64,000 nucleotides of DNA from Paraliobacillus zengyii (GCF_003268595.1 NZ_CP029797.1:3059501-3123500); one strand, 5' to 3'. Positions 24,961 through 36,291 are shown, counted from the first letter of the stretch. The notes: a model not told the origin generated them from the sequence alone. Made by a program: numbers and translations.

Positions 24961-26094
24961 CTAATACCCTTCTATCAAGTCTCTACATAAATCTTTATAA
25001 GGTGATTTGAATTGATTATTCTGATGTGTATTTTTCATGCCCTGTTTTGCTTCCAATATTGTTTTTGCAAGTGATCTCGAGTCCGTGCGCTCAGCATAAT
25101 AAATATTATTCATCATTACTTGCCATTCTTGTAATCCCCCACTATTAAACACAACTACAGGTTTACCTGTTCCACGTGCTTCCGGGACAACTAAACCAGC
25201 AGCTTCATACCAAATAGAAGGAACAACAACCACATCTGTTTCTAAATAATATTTACTTACTTCATATCCATTAACTCTTCCAATAAAATTAATATAGTTA
25301 TCTAAACCCTTTTTCTTTACTAGAGCTTTTAACTCATCCTCATACCACCCTCCTCCAACAATTTCACACATAACATTAATATTATCTTGTTTCATTCTTG
25401 AAATAGCCTCTATTAAGTATTGAACTCCTTTGTTATATGACAATCTCCCTACATACAAGACCTTTAATACGTCTGTATTGTTAGTTACTTTTATTGGCCC
25501 TAAGTCAGTAAGGTTTCCTAGTGTAATATCAAATAGCTTTATTTTTTCAGACTTTATATTCTCTATTTCTAATGTTTTCTGCATTGCCTTTGTTGCAACA
25601 TAAACAGTCTTACACTTATTTAGTATTACATGTACTTCCTTACTTTTATTAAATAGTCTATATGCCTCTTTCGGTGCTTTATTCGTACCACATTTTCTAA
25701 CATACCAATTGACCATACACATATTACCAGTGGCAGCTTGGCAAATTTGATCATTATCCCTAAATAATCTAGTTCCAGATGGACAGGTTGCATTGTGTAC
25801 AATAGAGAGAACATTGTATTTGGAGACAATCTTGGTAATTTTATCTGTAGTTTCAACACCCACGTGCCAAATGATTGCATCCGGATTATAATCTTCTATA
25901 TAACTAAGCCAGGCACTACTGAACTTTATAATTTCACAGTTAAGCTCATCCCCCCAACTAGATGTATTATCATGATCTATACATATAAGTGATGTTTTAA
26001 CTCCTTTGTTTATAAGTTTTTCAGTTAAATCATATATAAATCTTTCTTTTCCTCCACCACTATGGAAGTCATCTGCGATTTGTAATATTTTCAA
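24961..26094 (-). CDS. GT4 family glycosyltransferase
   Basis: A 377-residue GT-B enzyme: N-terminal GGGKERFIYDL, then LYVGRLSYNKGVQYLIEAI at the start of the donor domain, and PSIWYEAAGLVVPEARGTGK as the GT4 signature. A cluster of Cys residues (CPSGTR, CQAATGNMCMVNWYVRKC) around residues 115-145 may form a metal or disulfide site and is unusual in the family. I prefer the TTG at 26094, which follows GAGGGTG; the frame is open to an ATG at 26118 that lacks a ribosome site. Confidence 0.85.
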   Translation of the reverse strand: MKILQIADDFHSGGGKERFIYDLTEKLINKGVKTSLICIDHDNTSSWGDELNCEIIKFSSAWLSYIEDYNPDAIIWHVGVETTDKITKIVSKYNVLSIVHNATCPSGTRLFRDNDQICQAATGNMCMVNWYVRKCGTNKAPKEAYRLFNKSKEVHVILNKCKTVYVATKAMQKTLEIENIKSEKIKLFDITLGNLTDLGPIKVTNNTDVLKVLYVGRLSYNKGVQYLIEAISRMKQDNINVMCEIVGGGWYEDELKALVKKKGLDNYINFIGRVNGYEVSKYYLETDVVVVPSIWYEAAGLVVPEARGTGKPVVVFNSGGLQEWQVMMNNIYYAERTDSRSLAKTILEAKQGMKNTHQNNQFKSPYKDLCRDLIEGY

Positions 26095-26131
26095 TCTATC
26101 ACCCTCTAAAATCGTCATTTTTAAACTGGTT

Positions 26132-26704
26132 TTATCTAATCTTTTTCTTTTTATAATTAGTAAGTGAGCGCTCTACCAAATTAACAGTGTTACGAACGTG
26201 GAATGAGTGTTGGAATTTTAGATATCCATTAATTGCTACATCTTTATATAATTGCTCATCCATTATAATTATATCGATCTTTTTCGCTAACTCATTATAA
26301 TCTCCAGGCTCATAAAAAATCCCTGAAACACCACCCTCAATAATCTCTAAAGGACCACCAATTGCCGATGCAATTACAGGCTTCTTAGCAGCCATACCCT
26401 CTATGATTACTCGACCAAAAGGTTCTTCTCTTATCGAGGCATGCACAATTATATCTATTTCTTTTATCATTTCACTGACATCATCTCGATGTCCAAGAAA
26501 AGTAATATAATCACAGTCTTTAGCAAGTTCAATTATCTCTTTCTTATAGGCATGTTCTCCTTTTTTATCAAACAAAACATCACCAATAATTAAAAACTTC
26601 ACCTTTGGATTTTCTAGGTGAAGTAACTTCGCTGCTTTTATAAATACGTCTTGGCCTTTCCATCTTGCGATTTGTCCTATGATTGCAACTTTAAACTCCT
26701 TCAC
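26132..26704 (-). pseudogene. GT4 glycosyltransferase, C-terminal fragment
   Basis: 190 residues holding only the GT4 donor domain: VAIIGQIARWKGQDVFIKAA, then REEPFGRVIIEGMAAKKPVI. Its N-terminal partner is the fragment at 26691-27272, in a frame one base away with a 14-base overlap. Removing one T from GGAGTTTAAA near 26690 would join the two into a normal-length enzyme. The fragment's only start is a GTG inside the partner. Either a true frameshift, a sequencing error or a split pair that reassembles as protein. Confidence 0.75.
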
Positions 26705-27272
26705 TGGTTGTAACCTCCTCGACCGGAAGAATGCCGTTATAAACTACCTTAATCTTTTCACTTTGTTCAAATTGCTTCGAAACAGCCTTTGAAATACAAA
26801 TAACTTCATTTGTTAAATGAGAAAGCCTTATAAATAACCGTTTATTAAGTCCATCCTCAAGTATATCTCTGACATGCCAAATTACTTTTGTAAACGATAA
26901 CTTCCCAATAATAGCACCAATAAAATGTGCTTTCATTGAGTTGGTGTATAATACATTCGGCTTGTTTCTCAATGTGAATAGTAATAATCTAATAACTGGA
27001 ATCACCATATAAAAAAGTGAAAATAGCTGAAGAAAACTTCTTTTATCACGATTATATTTTAATATTTTATTTGGAAATGGAACGACAGTAACATCTACAT
27101 CGTTGATTTGCTTCACTTTTTCTACTAAGGCTCCTTCTTCGAAACAAACAAGTAAAACATCGAATTTATCTTTATTTATAAATCGAAGAATATCCAACAA
27201 ACTTCTTTCACCACCACCTATTGTTGAAGTGTGATTCAAGAATATAACCTTTATCCTGTGATCTTTTATCAA
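26691..27272 (-). pseudogene. GT4 glycosyltransferase, N-terminal fragment
   Basis: 193 residues holding the acceptor domain: NHTSTIGGGERSLLDILRF at the start, WHVRDILEDGLNKRLF, and VVYNGILP at the end, where a complete GT4 enzyme would continue into the donor domain. The TTG at 27272 is preceded by GGAGGG. The continuation lies in the next frame at 26132-26704. Confidence 0.75.
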
Positions 27273-27297
27273 TAGTGTAACCCTCCGCTTAAAAGAT

Positions 27298-28251
27298 TTA
27301 TATTTTCACCGATACCGCGGCTCTCCACCAATCAAGTGTATCTTTCAAACTATCTTTAAAATCATGTTTTGGTTTCCAATCAATCGTCTGTTGGATTTTC
27401 GTCGAATCCCCAACAATATTTTCCACTTCTGAAATTCTATATTTGGCATAATCAATTTCTATATTTATTGGTACATCTGCCAATTCAATCAAGTAATCCA
27501 ATATTTCTGAGATTCTCCTTGAAACACCAGATCCGATATTATATACACCATTAGGAACATTATTTTCTATTAATAGTACATATGCATCAATGATATCTCG
27601 AACATCTGTAAAATCTCTTTCTGCTTCCAAGTAACCTACTTTAATACTATTACTAGCTAAACCCGCTTCTACTCTGGCAATTTCAGATGCAAAGTCACTA
27701 ATCACAAATCCTTCTTGTTGACCTGGTCCAAAGTGATTAAATGGTCTTACATGGATATGGTTCAGGTGATACTTTTTTGCGATTTGCTTCGCTACTTCTC
27801 CAGCTGCAAATTTACTAGTTGCATATGGATTCTGTGGCAAACAAGGACTTGATTCACTAAGCTTGTTGGTATATTTTGCAGTTATACCATACTCTTCACT
27901 TGAACCAATAGTAAGTATCTTTGTGCTTAATGACAATTCTCCAACAACCTCTACAATATTAATTGTTCCTATAATATTGGTGGTCATTGTATACGTTGGA
28001 TCAACCCAAGAATTTATTACATTACTTTGTGCAGCTAAATGGACAATCACATCAGGCTTTATATAATCAATCGTATTTTTGACTTGTTCCTTATCTAAAA
28101 TGTTTATCTCTACAGAACGTTGTATCCTTACTATGTCTTCCATCTCATCTATTTGTTTGACTCCTAGAAATACTTCGTGATTTCTACTTACCAATTCCCG
28201 CTCTAAATACCTTCCCACAAATCCGTTTGCTCCTGTAATGAGGATGCGCAT
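27298..28251 (-). CDS. rmd: GDP-6-deoxy-4-keto-mannose reductase (Rmd)
   Basis: A 317-residue short-chain dehydrogenase of the extended type. The NAD(P) loop is GANGFVG at 7-13, the catalytic Tyr-Lys pair is in YATSK, and the SSEEYG strand precedes it. Placed directly after gmd with a three-base gap, it should reduce GDP-4-keto-6-deoxymannose to GDP-D-rhamnose. An alternative is GDP-fucose synthesis, but the single-function reductase pattern favours Rmd. It supplies a sugar for the EPS and possibly for lasso tailoring. Confidence 0.85.
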   Translation of the reverse strand: MRILITGANGFVGRYLERELVSRNHEVFLGVKQIDEMEDIVRIQRSVEINILDKEQVKNTIDYIKPDVIVHLAAQSNVINSWVDPTYTMTTNIIGTINIVEVVGELSLSTKILTIGSSEEYGITAKYTNKLSESSPCLPQNPYATSKFAAGEVAKQIAKKYHLNHIHVRPFNHFGPGQQEGFVISDFASEIARVEAGLASNSIKVGYLEAERDFTDVRDIIDAYVLLIENNVPNGVYNIGSGVSRRISEILDYLIELADVPINIEIDYAKYRISEVENIVGDSTKIQQTIDWKPKHDFKDSLKDTLDWWRAAVSVKI

Positions 28252-28254
28252 AAT

Positions 28255-29256
<1,002 letters not shown>

Positions 29257-29272
29257 CTATATTTTTTACATT

Positions 29273-29300
29273 AAAAAAACCAATAAAATAATTATTGGTT
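29273..29300 (-). terminator. Intrinsic terminator inside the EPS operon
   Basis: Minus-strand stem AACCAATAA/TTATTGGTT (arms 29300-29292 and 29286-29278, 5-base loop) followed by a run of T. It lies between a GT4 gene and gmd, both read on the minus strand. Confidence 0.75.
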
Positions 29301-29303
29301 GGA

Positions 29304-30440
29304 CTACACTGACTCTAATAATTTGATTCTCTGCTGCCATGAACACTCACTTATAACCCACTTATGTCCTTCTTTACCCATTAGATTTCTTAATTCAACA
29401 CTATTTGTTAGAGAAATTAATTTATCTGCAATTTCGTTTACATTTAATGGATCTACTAAAAATCCTGTTTTTCCATCTCTAATAGCATCAGGCATTCCTC
29501 CACTATTACCACCAATCACTGGAATTCCAAAGTAATTAGCCTCAAGAAATACAATTCCGTATCCCTCTACATCACCTTGATTCCCTATTTGTCGACTAGT
29601 CATAATAAACACATCTGCTACTTTATACCACGAGATTAATTCTTCGTTAGAAACTTCTCCAGCAAATAAAATGTAGTGATCTAATTGTTTGTTTTTCACT
29701 TGTTTTTTTAGCGTTTCTTCATAAGGGCCCTTTCCACAAATAACATAAAAGATCTCCTTATTTTCTTCTAAAGCTAATTCTATTGCTTCGATTACATTAT
29801 CATGTCCTTTTCGTTCATGTAACCTTGCAACGGTAAGAACTATTTTCTTATTTTTACTGATACCATATTCATCCCTAATATCTTTCTTTGTTTCTAGTAA
29901 CTCAGGCATGGAGTAACCTGGGCTTATTATTTTAATTTTTTCATTACTAATTCCTAATGACGTTATAAGATCTTTTGTATAATTACTTATTGTTATTATT
30001 TTTTTTGTCTTATTCAAGATTAATTTAAGTATTCTAGATTTAATAGGAGAAATTTTAGCATGTGAAATATCTAAACCATATAGATAAGCGTATGTGGTAA
30101 CTTTATTCCCTAGTAACATTATCAACAATCCAATTGGAAGCGTATTACCAAAATGAATCTCCTTTATATTATGTTGTTTAATAATTCTCTTAATTTGAAA
30201 TAATAATGGAATTAATTTAACTAATTGCTTTAAAAAATTAATACCGTTTGAAATCTCCGTTCTGTAAATAATGAATTCTTGTAATTTATCAAACTGTTTA
30301 TTCTCATCGTTATCCCCACTATTTGAAGTTAAAACAAACGTTTTACTGGGGTCTAAATTGGAGATAATGCCATATAAATAGTTCTGAATTCCTCCTTTAA
30401 TAGGAGGGAAATCAACAGAAACAAATAAACGATTAGTCAC
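29304..30440 (-). CDS. GT4 family glycosyltransferase
   Basis: A 378-residue GT-B enzyme beginning TNRLFVSVDFPPIKGGIQNY. The donor domain has LTVARLHERKGHDNVIEAI and VEGYGIVFLEANYFGIPVIG. It should act on the lipid-linked EPS intermediate in the cytoplasm; specificity cannot be read. It starts with GTG immediately after the TAA of the upstream fragment. Confidence 0.88.
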   Translation of the reverse strand: MTNRLFVSVDFPPIKGGIQNYLYGIISNLDPSKTFVLTSNSGDNDENKQFDKLQEFIIYRTEISNGINFLKQLVKLIPLLFQIKRIIKQHNIKEIHFGNTLPIGLLIMLLGNKVTTYAYLYGLDISHAKISPIKSRILKLILNKTKKIITISNYTKDLITSLGISNEKIKIISPGYSMPELLETKKDIRDEYGISKNKKIVLTVARLHERKGHDNVIEAIELALEENKEIFYVICGKGPYEETLKKQVKNKQLDHYILFAGEVSNEELISWYKVADVFIMTSRQIGNQGDVEGYGIVFLEANYFGIPVIGGNSGGMPDAIRDGKTGFLVDPLNVNEIADKLISLTNSVELRNLMGKEGHKWVISECSWQQRIKLLESV

Positions 30441-31130
30441 TTAGACCACAACCTTATTATGTTCTATATTTTTATTCATACCTTCTAATTCTTTTATTAT
30501 TCTAGAACCCATTTGTTTATTTGAGAATAAACGAATAGCTCTACTTCTGCCGTTTTCTCCAAGTAATTCCATGTTTCCATTCGTAATCATTCGTTCTATT
30601 TCACTGGCAATAGTTTTACTACTACCATCATCCACAATCGTTCCAGTCACACCATTTTCTACAATTTCAACTGATCCTGGTGACTTAGCTACAATGAGTG
30701 GTTTGGCATGTAACATCGCTTCTACCATCACAATTCCAAACGGTTCACCTGTGGCTGCATGCACATAAATGTCCATCGCATCGTAATAAGGTGAGACATC
30801 TAATTGATTTCCAGTAGTTGTCACGTAATCTTCTAATCCTTTTTCTTTAATCATCTGAACGATTTTATTTTCAAAATCATTATCAAGATTGTAAAGATTA
30901 CCACCCACAAGTAGTAGTTTGACTTTCTTTTCTTGCTTTACTAAAATATCCAAAACTTCAATTAATTGATCTTGTTTTTTCCAACTTTGAATTCTACCCA
31001 CATTACCTAAAAGTATCGTATCATCAGATATTCCTAACTGTTCTCTTAAAATTGATCTATTTTTAGAGTTCGGAACGTGTTTAGCTATATCGGAACCTGG
31101 AAAACTACAAAATACAGGCTTATTTGTCAA
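30441..31130 (-). pseudogene. GT4 glycosyltransferase, C-terminal fragment (A7 frameshift)
   Basis: 229 residues with the donor domain: LGNVGRIQSWKKQDQLIEVL and GEPFGIVMVEAMLHAKPLIV. The only start is a TTG without a ribosome site that overlaps the end of the fragment at 31127-31573. On the minus strand a run of seven A at 31137-31131 precedes the break; an eighth A would read on as AQKKLTNKPVF and give one normal enzyme of about 377 residues. A -1 ribosomal shift or polymerase slippage on the A run could restore it. Confidence 0.8.
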
Positions 31131-31573
31131 TTTTTTTGTGCATGCATCGCTATTGTTGATGAAGAGCCAATCTTATTGGCAGGTAATTTGGAAGACAGTT
31201 TATCAAATATATTTGGCGGTTCTGGTACTCCATGCTGCCACCAGCAAGTTGGAATTTTTGCTAAATAGTTAGGAATTGCCGTGAACATATGCGCTTTTGA
31301 CATCCAACTTAAGATTACATCAGGTTGTATTTCTCGTAATATCTTTGAATATTTAAACATCCAACTAATTACTCTTGGAATGTTTCTCATTTTTGCGTTC
31401 TTAAGAAGAAATGTTTGTACACCTAATGCTTGAATAGCGTTTTTTAACTCTCCTTCTTGCATAAATAATACTTCTACTTCATCTTTATCTTTCATAACAC
31501 TTACTAGCTCATATAACATGGATTCTGCACCACCACCCAATTCACCAACAGGAGAAATTAGTAATACTTTCAT
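31127..31573 (-). pseudogene. GT4 glycosyltransferase, N-terminal fragment (A7 frameshift)
   Basis: 148 residues with the acceptor domain: LLISPVGELGGGAESMLYEL, and CWWQHGVPEPPN before the break. GGAGGTG precedes the ATG at 31573. It ends IAMHAQKN at the A7 run; the rest of the enzyme is at 30441-31130. Confidence 0.8.
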
Positions 31574-31594
31574 TTTTCACCTCCGATACTAGTT

Positions 31595-32728
31595 TCATAT
31601 TACTCCTTCAAAAGCCTTTATTAATTGCGTTGCTATTCCCTTATTGCCATATTGCTCTACCGTTTTTTTTCTAATATTGTTAGGATTAATTTCATTCTGA
31701 TACATCTTTTCTAACTGCTCTGCTAGTTCTTCTACATTTTCTTCTTCAAACACAGAATCCATTCCAATACTTTTAAGTACAGTTGGAATCTCACCACATG
31801 TACTTCCAATAGAGGGTACACCACAGGCAGCAGCTTCTATTAAAACTCTTCCAAATTGTTCTCTCCAATTGGCCACAGTTCTAGATGGTAGAACATGAAC
31901 ATCCATACAATTAAACCACATTGGCATTTCACCATGGATTGCATCTTCAACAAAGAGAACATTTCCGTTTATCTCAAATTCACTCACTAATTCTTTCATT
32001 CTAGTCAACAATGGTCCTCTTCCAACTACTATTAGATGAATATTAGGTATAGTAGTCTTAACTTGATTGATTGCCTCTAAAAGCAGATCCACACCCTTTT
32101 CTTCTACCAAACGTCCAGCAAAGCCAACAACAAAAGCATCATCTGGTATATTTAATTTTACTTTTGCCTCCTGCTTCTGAGCAATTGAAATATAAAAATG
32201 TTCCTCATCAACACCTAAAGGGATCTCACAAATATTATTCTGATATCCTTTTTCTCTTAATACAGTAGATACATCTGTACTTATACTTACTGCTAAGCTA
32301 GCATTCTGATAAACATACTTTTCCATTTTTTTAAATATAAATGGATAATCCTTTTTAATATTCTGTGCAGAATAGAAACCAACAGCTTTATTCATTGGAA
32401 GAGCCCCCCTTAATGCTTGAAAGCAACTAATGGAATATGGTTCTTCAGCTACATAAATTGCATCAGGCTGAATATCATCAAGAACTTTTCTTAAACTTTT
32501 TTTATAAAAATGTAACGGGATGCTATCTTTTAAAAAAGTCGGTATTTCAATAATCCTTCCTTTAAAACTTGGCCATCTTTTTACTTTAATTGGTTCATTA
32601 GTTAATCCTGGTGCTATAAAGTTACTCGGAACAATCAGGTCAACCTTATGACCAAGCTTTTCTATCTCACTATAAACTTGTTGATTTATATCAGTTACAC
32701 AAGCATGACTAACTACTGCTAGATGCAT
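31595..32728 (-). CDS. GT4 family glycosyltransferase
   Basis: A 377-residue GT-B enzyme. The N-terminal domain starts HLAVVSHACVTDINQQVY; the donor domain has VGFAGRLVEEKGVDLLLEAI and WREQFGRVLIEAAACGVPSI with the two spaced Glu residues. It overlaps the Wzy gene by 20 bases. Role in EPS repeat-unit assembly is inferred from context. Confidence 0.9.
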   Translation of the reverse strand: MHLAVVSHACVTDINQQVYSEIEKLGHKVDLIVPSNFIAPGLTNEPIKVKRWPSFKGRIIEIPTFLKDSIPLHFYKKSLRKVLDDIQPDAIYVAEEPYSISCFQALRGALPMNKAVGFYSAQNIKKDYPFIFKKMEKYVYQNASLAVSISTDVSTVLREKGYQNNICEIPLGVDEEHFYISIAQKQEAKVKLNIPDDAFVVGFAGRLVEEKGVDLLLEAINQVKTTIPNIHLIVVGRGPLLTRMKELVSEFEINGNVLFVEDAIHGEMPMWFNCMDVHVLPSRTVANWREQFGRVLIEAAACGVPSIGSTCGEIPTVLKSIGMDSVFEEENVEELAEQLEKMYQNEINPNNIRKKTVEQYGNKGIATQLIKAFEGVI

Positions 32729-34139
32729 TTAATTCACCCCGTTTATTTACGTATTCTTTATGAATCCATCCAATGAGCATCCAGATGATAATAGGTGTTA
32801 AATAAAATCCACCATTGATCCATTGACCTAAACTTCCAACTAGTATTCCTAAAGTAGCTACCATTTCAATACTTTTTTGATAATTCACCAGCCAAATAAC
32901 TCTATAAATTGTTAACCCAATAATTATCATGTAAATAATACCGCCTAAACCCAATCCAACTATCATATTAGATATATCAACTTCTGTAGACATTGCAGTT
33001 GAACCTGCTACTTTATCTGCCGCCTTCGTTATTGATGCAATTCCATGGCCAGCAGGATTCTGAAATAGTGTCATCATTCCATCAGTAAACCGATTGATAT
33101 GACCAACACCTGTTTGATCTTCTGATAATGGATCAATTAGTCCAGCTATCATATGTTCTATTGTTGGTTCAGCAATCCCAAACCAATTTGGATTAACTAA
33201 AGGCAATAACAGCCAAATTAAAAAAACTCCTATCAAGGAGGTTATACAAGCTACAACTCTACTCATTAAATTTCTTCTAGTCATAACTATAATTAGGATA
33301 CTTGCTAAAATCATAAAGAAAATAATTGTTCTTGAACTTGCAAAGATTATAGAAGCTAAGGTCACTATCACTATTAATACATGAAGTAACTTATTTTTAT
33401 CAACAATCATCCTTGAAAATGCAACTATAAAGGTGATCATTACAAAATAGACAGACTCTTGTGCACTTGGAAACGTACCAATTGCCCTTACCCTATCCTC
33501 AGCTAAATACAATGCTGCATATCCAGAAATCTCTACCCATGCCATTTCAAAGGGCAGTAGACCAAAAAATGTTTGATAAATTAAATAGCTTGCAATGATT
33601 GTTCCAGTTACTTGAATGATATTAACTATGATTCTTATATTATCTTTATTAAAATTATAAAATGAAATATAATACCATAACCAAGGTATAAGAATATACA
33701 TACTAGCTATTAAACCAGTTATAGGACCTCCAGATAATGGATTCACCACTTGAAAACAGCCAATTAGAAATAATAAAGTCATTAATTTGTCTGGTGATTC
33801 TCTTACTACTAAAGGCGTTTTTTTGTGTTCCCAAAACATGATCAACGCCAATAAAACAGTAAGGACTGGTCCTAAAATTAAAAGGGGATCAAATCCACTC
33901 CATCCTGCAATCGGAATTAATGCTCTTCGAATTAAACCCATAAACACCAAATAGATAATTAATAAACCAATAATTCGTTCTCGATAATGGATTGTCAGTG
34001 CCATAATTACAATAAATAAGGATGCGAATAATAGGTTTCTCACCATCCCTGGGTGAATCGAAAGTCTTCCAATAACAAAAATACTAGCTAACAATAGTAC
34101 AAATAATAAATTAAATCTCTTATCGAATATGTGAGACAA
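32709..34139 (-). CDS. Wzy-type polysaccharide polymerase
   Basis: A 476-residue protein with about 11-12 membrane helices and a large extracytoplasmic loop around residues 320-390, the layout of O-antigen polymerase/ligase family proteins. Its place between glycosyltransferases and together with a Wzx flippase and a CapA/CapB pair points to Wzx/Wzy-dependent EPS. It starts with a TTG after AAGGGGGTGAT. Sequence conservation in this family is low, so the call rests on topology and context. Confidence 0.82.
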   Translation of the reverse strand: MSHIFDKRFNLLFVLLLASIFVIGRLSIHPGMVRNLLFASLFIVIMALTIHYRERIIGLLIIYLVFMGLIRRALIPIAGWSGFDPLLILGPVLTVLLALIMFWEHKKTPLVVRESPDKLMTLLFLIGCFQVVNPLSGGPITGLIASMYILIPWLWYYISFYNFNKDNIRIIVNIIQVTGTIIASYLIYQTFFGLLPFEMAWVEISGYAALYLAEDRVRAIGTFPSAQESVYFVMITFIVAFSRMIVDKNKLLHVLIVIVTLASIIFASSRTIIFFMILASILIIVMTRRNLMSRVVACITSLIGVFLIWLLLPLVNPNWFGIAEPTIEHMIAGLIDPLSEDQTGVGHINRFTDGMMTLFQNPAGHGIASITKAADKVAGSTAMSTEVDISNMIVGLGLGGIIYMIIIGLTIYRVIWLVNYQKSIEMVATLGILVGSLGQWINGGFYLTPIIIWMLIGWIHKEYVNKRGELNASSSS

Positions 34140-34162
34140 CCAATATCACCCCCTTTATTCAT

Positions 34163-35311
34163 TTACAGATCGACTAATCTTTTATAGTGACTTGCGAATA
34201 GTTCGTATGTCTTATCCCATGTGATTGCTTCTGACCGTAATCTTACTTCTTTAGACATTTTCTCTCTTAATGAAGCATCTATAGCAAGAGTTTCAAATGC
34301 TTTCTGCAATGATTCTTTATCTCGATTTATTGTATATCCTGTTATACCATTCTCAGCAATTATGTTAGAAATACCTACCTTTGTCATGATAATTGGTAGT
34401 CCACATGCACCTGCTTCAAGTGAAGCGATACTAAACGTTTCATATAGACTTGGTAAAACATAAATGTCAGACATTTTATAGAATAAAGATGGATTTTCTT
34501 GAAACCCTTGAAAAATAACATGATCACTTACCTTCTTATCAAATCCTTGAAGTGCTTGTTTTATATCTCCCTTGCCAACTACTAACACTTTTGCATTAAT
34601 TTGAGGATACTTAGAACGTAATCCTTCAAATGCAGCTAAAATAAGCTGTAATCCTTTTCTAGACCAATCTCCACCAACAAAAACAAATACCAAAGCGTCA
34701 CTTGGTATACCATATTGCAGTTTGTATTTTTTCTTTTCTGTTTCACTTACGGGCTTAAATGTGGTGGTGTCTACTCCATTGTAGATAATGGTGACATCTT
34801 TCTCCTTGTAGCTAAAATGTTTTAATATTTCTTCTTTAACATGTTCAGACACAACAACTAGGTTTGGAATATGTTTCGGACGATAGCATATCTTTTCCAT
34901 TACTATTGCAAATTTACCTTGCAACCAAGAGTTGATTTTATGTGCGAATGACTTCGCTCCTTTAACACGATCATTATATCCCAAGCTGTTATAGGCTTTA
35001 TGACAGAAATGCACAGTTGACATTTCAACCCTATTTAGCACAATTGCGCCAGTAGTATGAACAAAATCAAACTTTCTTATGAGTAATAGAATGCTCACTA
35101 TTATAGTGAACAACAAACTTTTTAAAAAGACTGGACGTTGAGGTATTGGTATTCTTATAAAGTTCACATCTGGGTAATCACCAGTAAATTCAGTAGCTAT
35201 AACCGTAATATCAAAATCTTTTCTTGAACGTTTAATAATCTCGGATAGGTGGATCTCCATCCCACCTCTATTATTCACATTATGGGCTACAATCGCTAAC
35301 TTCTTCTTCAA
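34163..35311 (-). CDS. GT4 family glycosyltransferase
   Basis: A 382-residue GT-B enzyme starting KKKLAIVAHNVNNRGGMEIH. The donor domain has FVFVGGDWSRKGLQLILAAF and LPSLYETFSIASLEAGACGL, as in family 4. I favour a TTG start at 35311, eight bases after AGAGGGTGG; the frame is open to a GTG at 35323 that lies inside that site. Confidence 0.87.
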   Translation of the reverse strand: MKKKLAIVAHNVNNRGGMEIHLSEIIKRSRKDFDITVIATEFTGDYPDVNFIRIPIPQRPVFLKSLLFTIIVSILLLIRKFDFVHTTGAIVLNRVEMSTVHFCHKAYNSLGYNDRVKGAKSFAHKINSWLQGKFAIVMEKICYRPKHIPNLVVVSEHVKEEILKHFSYKEKDVTIIYNGVDTTTFKPVSETEKKKYKLQYGIPSDALVFVFVGGDWSRKGLQLILAAFEGLRSKYPQINAKVLVVGKGDIKQALQGFDKKVSDHVIFQGFQENPSLFYKMSDIYVLPSLYETFSIASLEAGACGLPIIMTKVGISNIIAENGITGYTINRDKESLQKAFETLAIDASLREKMSKEVRLRSEAITWDKTYELFASHYKRLVDL

Positions 35312-35333
35312 TAAAAACGCCACCCTCTGTTCT

Positions 35334-36266
35334 TTACGTTAATGCTGCATTTTTTGCTATTTTCATAGCTTTAATCTTTGTCGTAAAGTTAATCAAGAAT
35401 TTCCTACATGCTAGTTTCGGACTTTTTAGAATCAATCGCATTAATTGCAATACTCCTGGCTTATCAGCAGTGCCGATAAAAATAGACCAAGAAATAAAAA
35501 TAAACCGTTTAAATGGGGTTTCCATAAATTCAGTCATTATCAATGTTTCATTATAAACAGCGTAATAATAAGCCTCTGGATTAAAGGTGTTGCGTTCATC
35601 TGCATCAAATCGTTGTGCTGGGAAGTGATCGATGGAAACCGTTGGATCATAGATCAATCGCCAGCCACTCTTTTTGACACGAAGACTAAATCCCATATCA
35701 TTATGAACTTGGGCACCATTACCAAGTAGTCTTTCATCGAATTGCATACCTTTAATCGCTGCTCTTCTATAACTCATGTTTGCCCCTTTTAAAACTTCTA
35801 CATCTCGTGCTGGTCCGGAGCCTAAATGATGATTGCCGATAACACGACCGAACCATTGGACTTTGCCAACGAGTTCTTTTTCTCCATTTAGTTTTTTATT
35901 GCCTTCATGGACCCAGTCACGGCCACCAACGCCACCTATGTCATCAGATACGGAGAATATTTCTGTAATTCTCTTTAACCAGTGTTTATGTGGTGCCGTA
36001 TCATCATCTAGTATGCTAATGATTTCATTTTGCGACGTTGCTAATCCGATGTTCAACGCTGCCACTTGTCCTGGTCGATCAACTTGATAGATTTTAATAA
36101 TGAGTGAAGAAGTATAATTGCCTAAAAAGTCTTGTGTGTGTTTATCTGTATCCCTGACAACAACAATTACTTCATCCGGTAGCAATGTCTGTTTGCTTAA
36201 AGCCTCTAAGCATCGTTTCAAATCTTCTGTACGTTTATACGTTGGGATAACAACGGACGTTTCCAT
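35334..36266 (-). CDS. GT2 family glycosyltransferase
   Basis: A 310-residue GT-A enzyme: VVIPTYKRTEDLKRCLEAL at the N-terminus, the metal-binding DDD in SILDDDTAPH at about 88-91, and GANMSYRR near 170. The C-terminus has one hydrophobic helix. As the first glycosyltransferase after the initiating sugar transferase it may add the second sugar; this is inference from order. Confidence 0.88.
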   Translation of the reverse strand: METSVVIPTYKRTEDLKRCLEALSKQTLLPDEVIVVVRDTDKHTQDFLGNYTSSLIIKIYQVDRPGQVAALNIGLATSQNEIISILDDDTAPHKHWLKRITEIFSVSDDIGGVGGRDWVHEGNKKLNGEKELVGKVQWFGRVIGNHHLGSGPARDVEVLKGANMSYRRAAIKGMQFDERLLGNGAQVHNDMGFSLRVKKSGWRLIYDPTVSIDHFPAQRFDADERNTFNPEAYYYAVYNETLIMTEFMETPFKRFIFISWSIFIGTADKPGVLQLMRLILKSPKLACRKFLINFTTKIKAMKIAKNAALT

Positions 36267-36291
36267 TTCTCACCTCCATTCTCTTTTAATT

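Noticed and set aside
30441..31130. Independent short glycosyltransferase gene
   Set aside because: Its only start is a TTG without a ribosome site, inside the preceding frame, and one added A joins the two halves into a normal-length enzyme.
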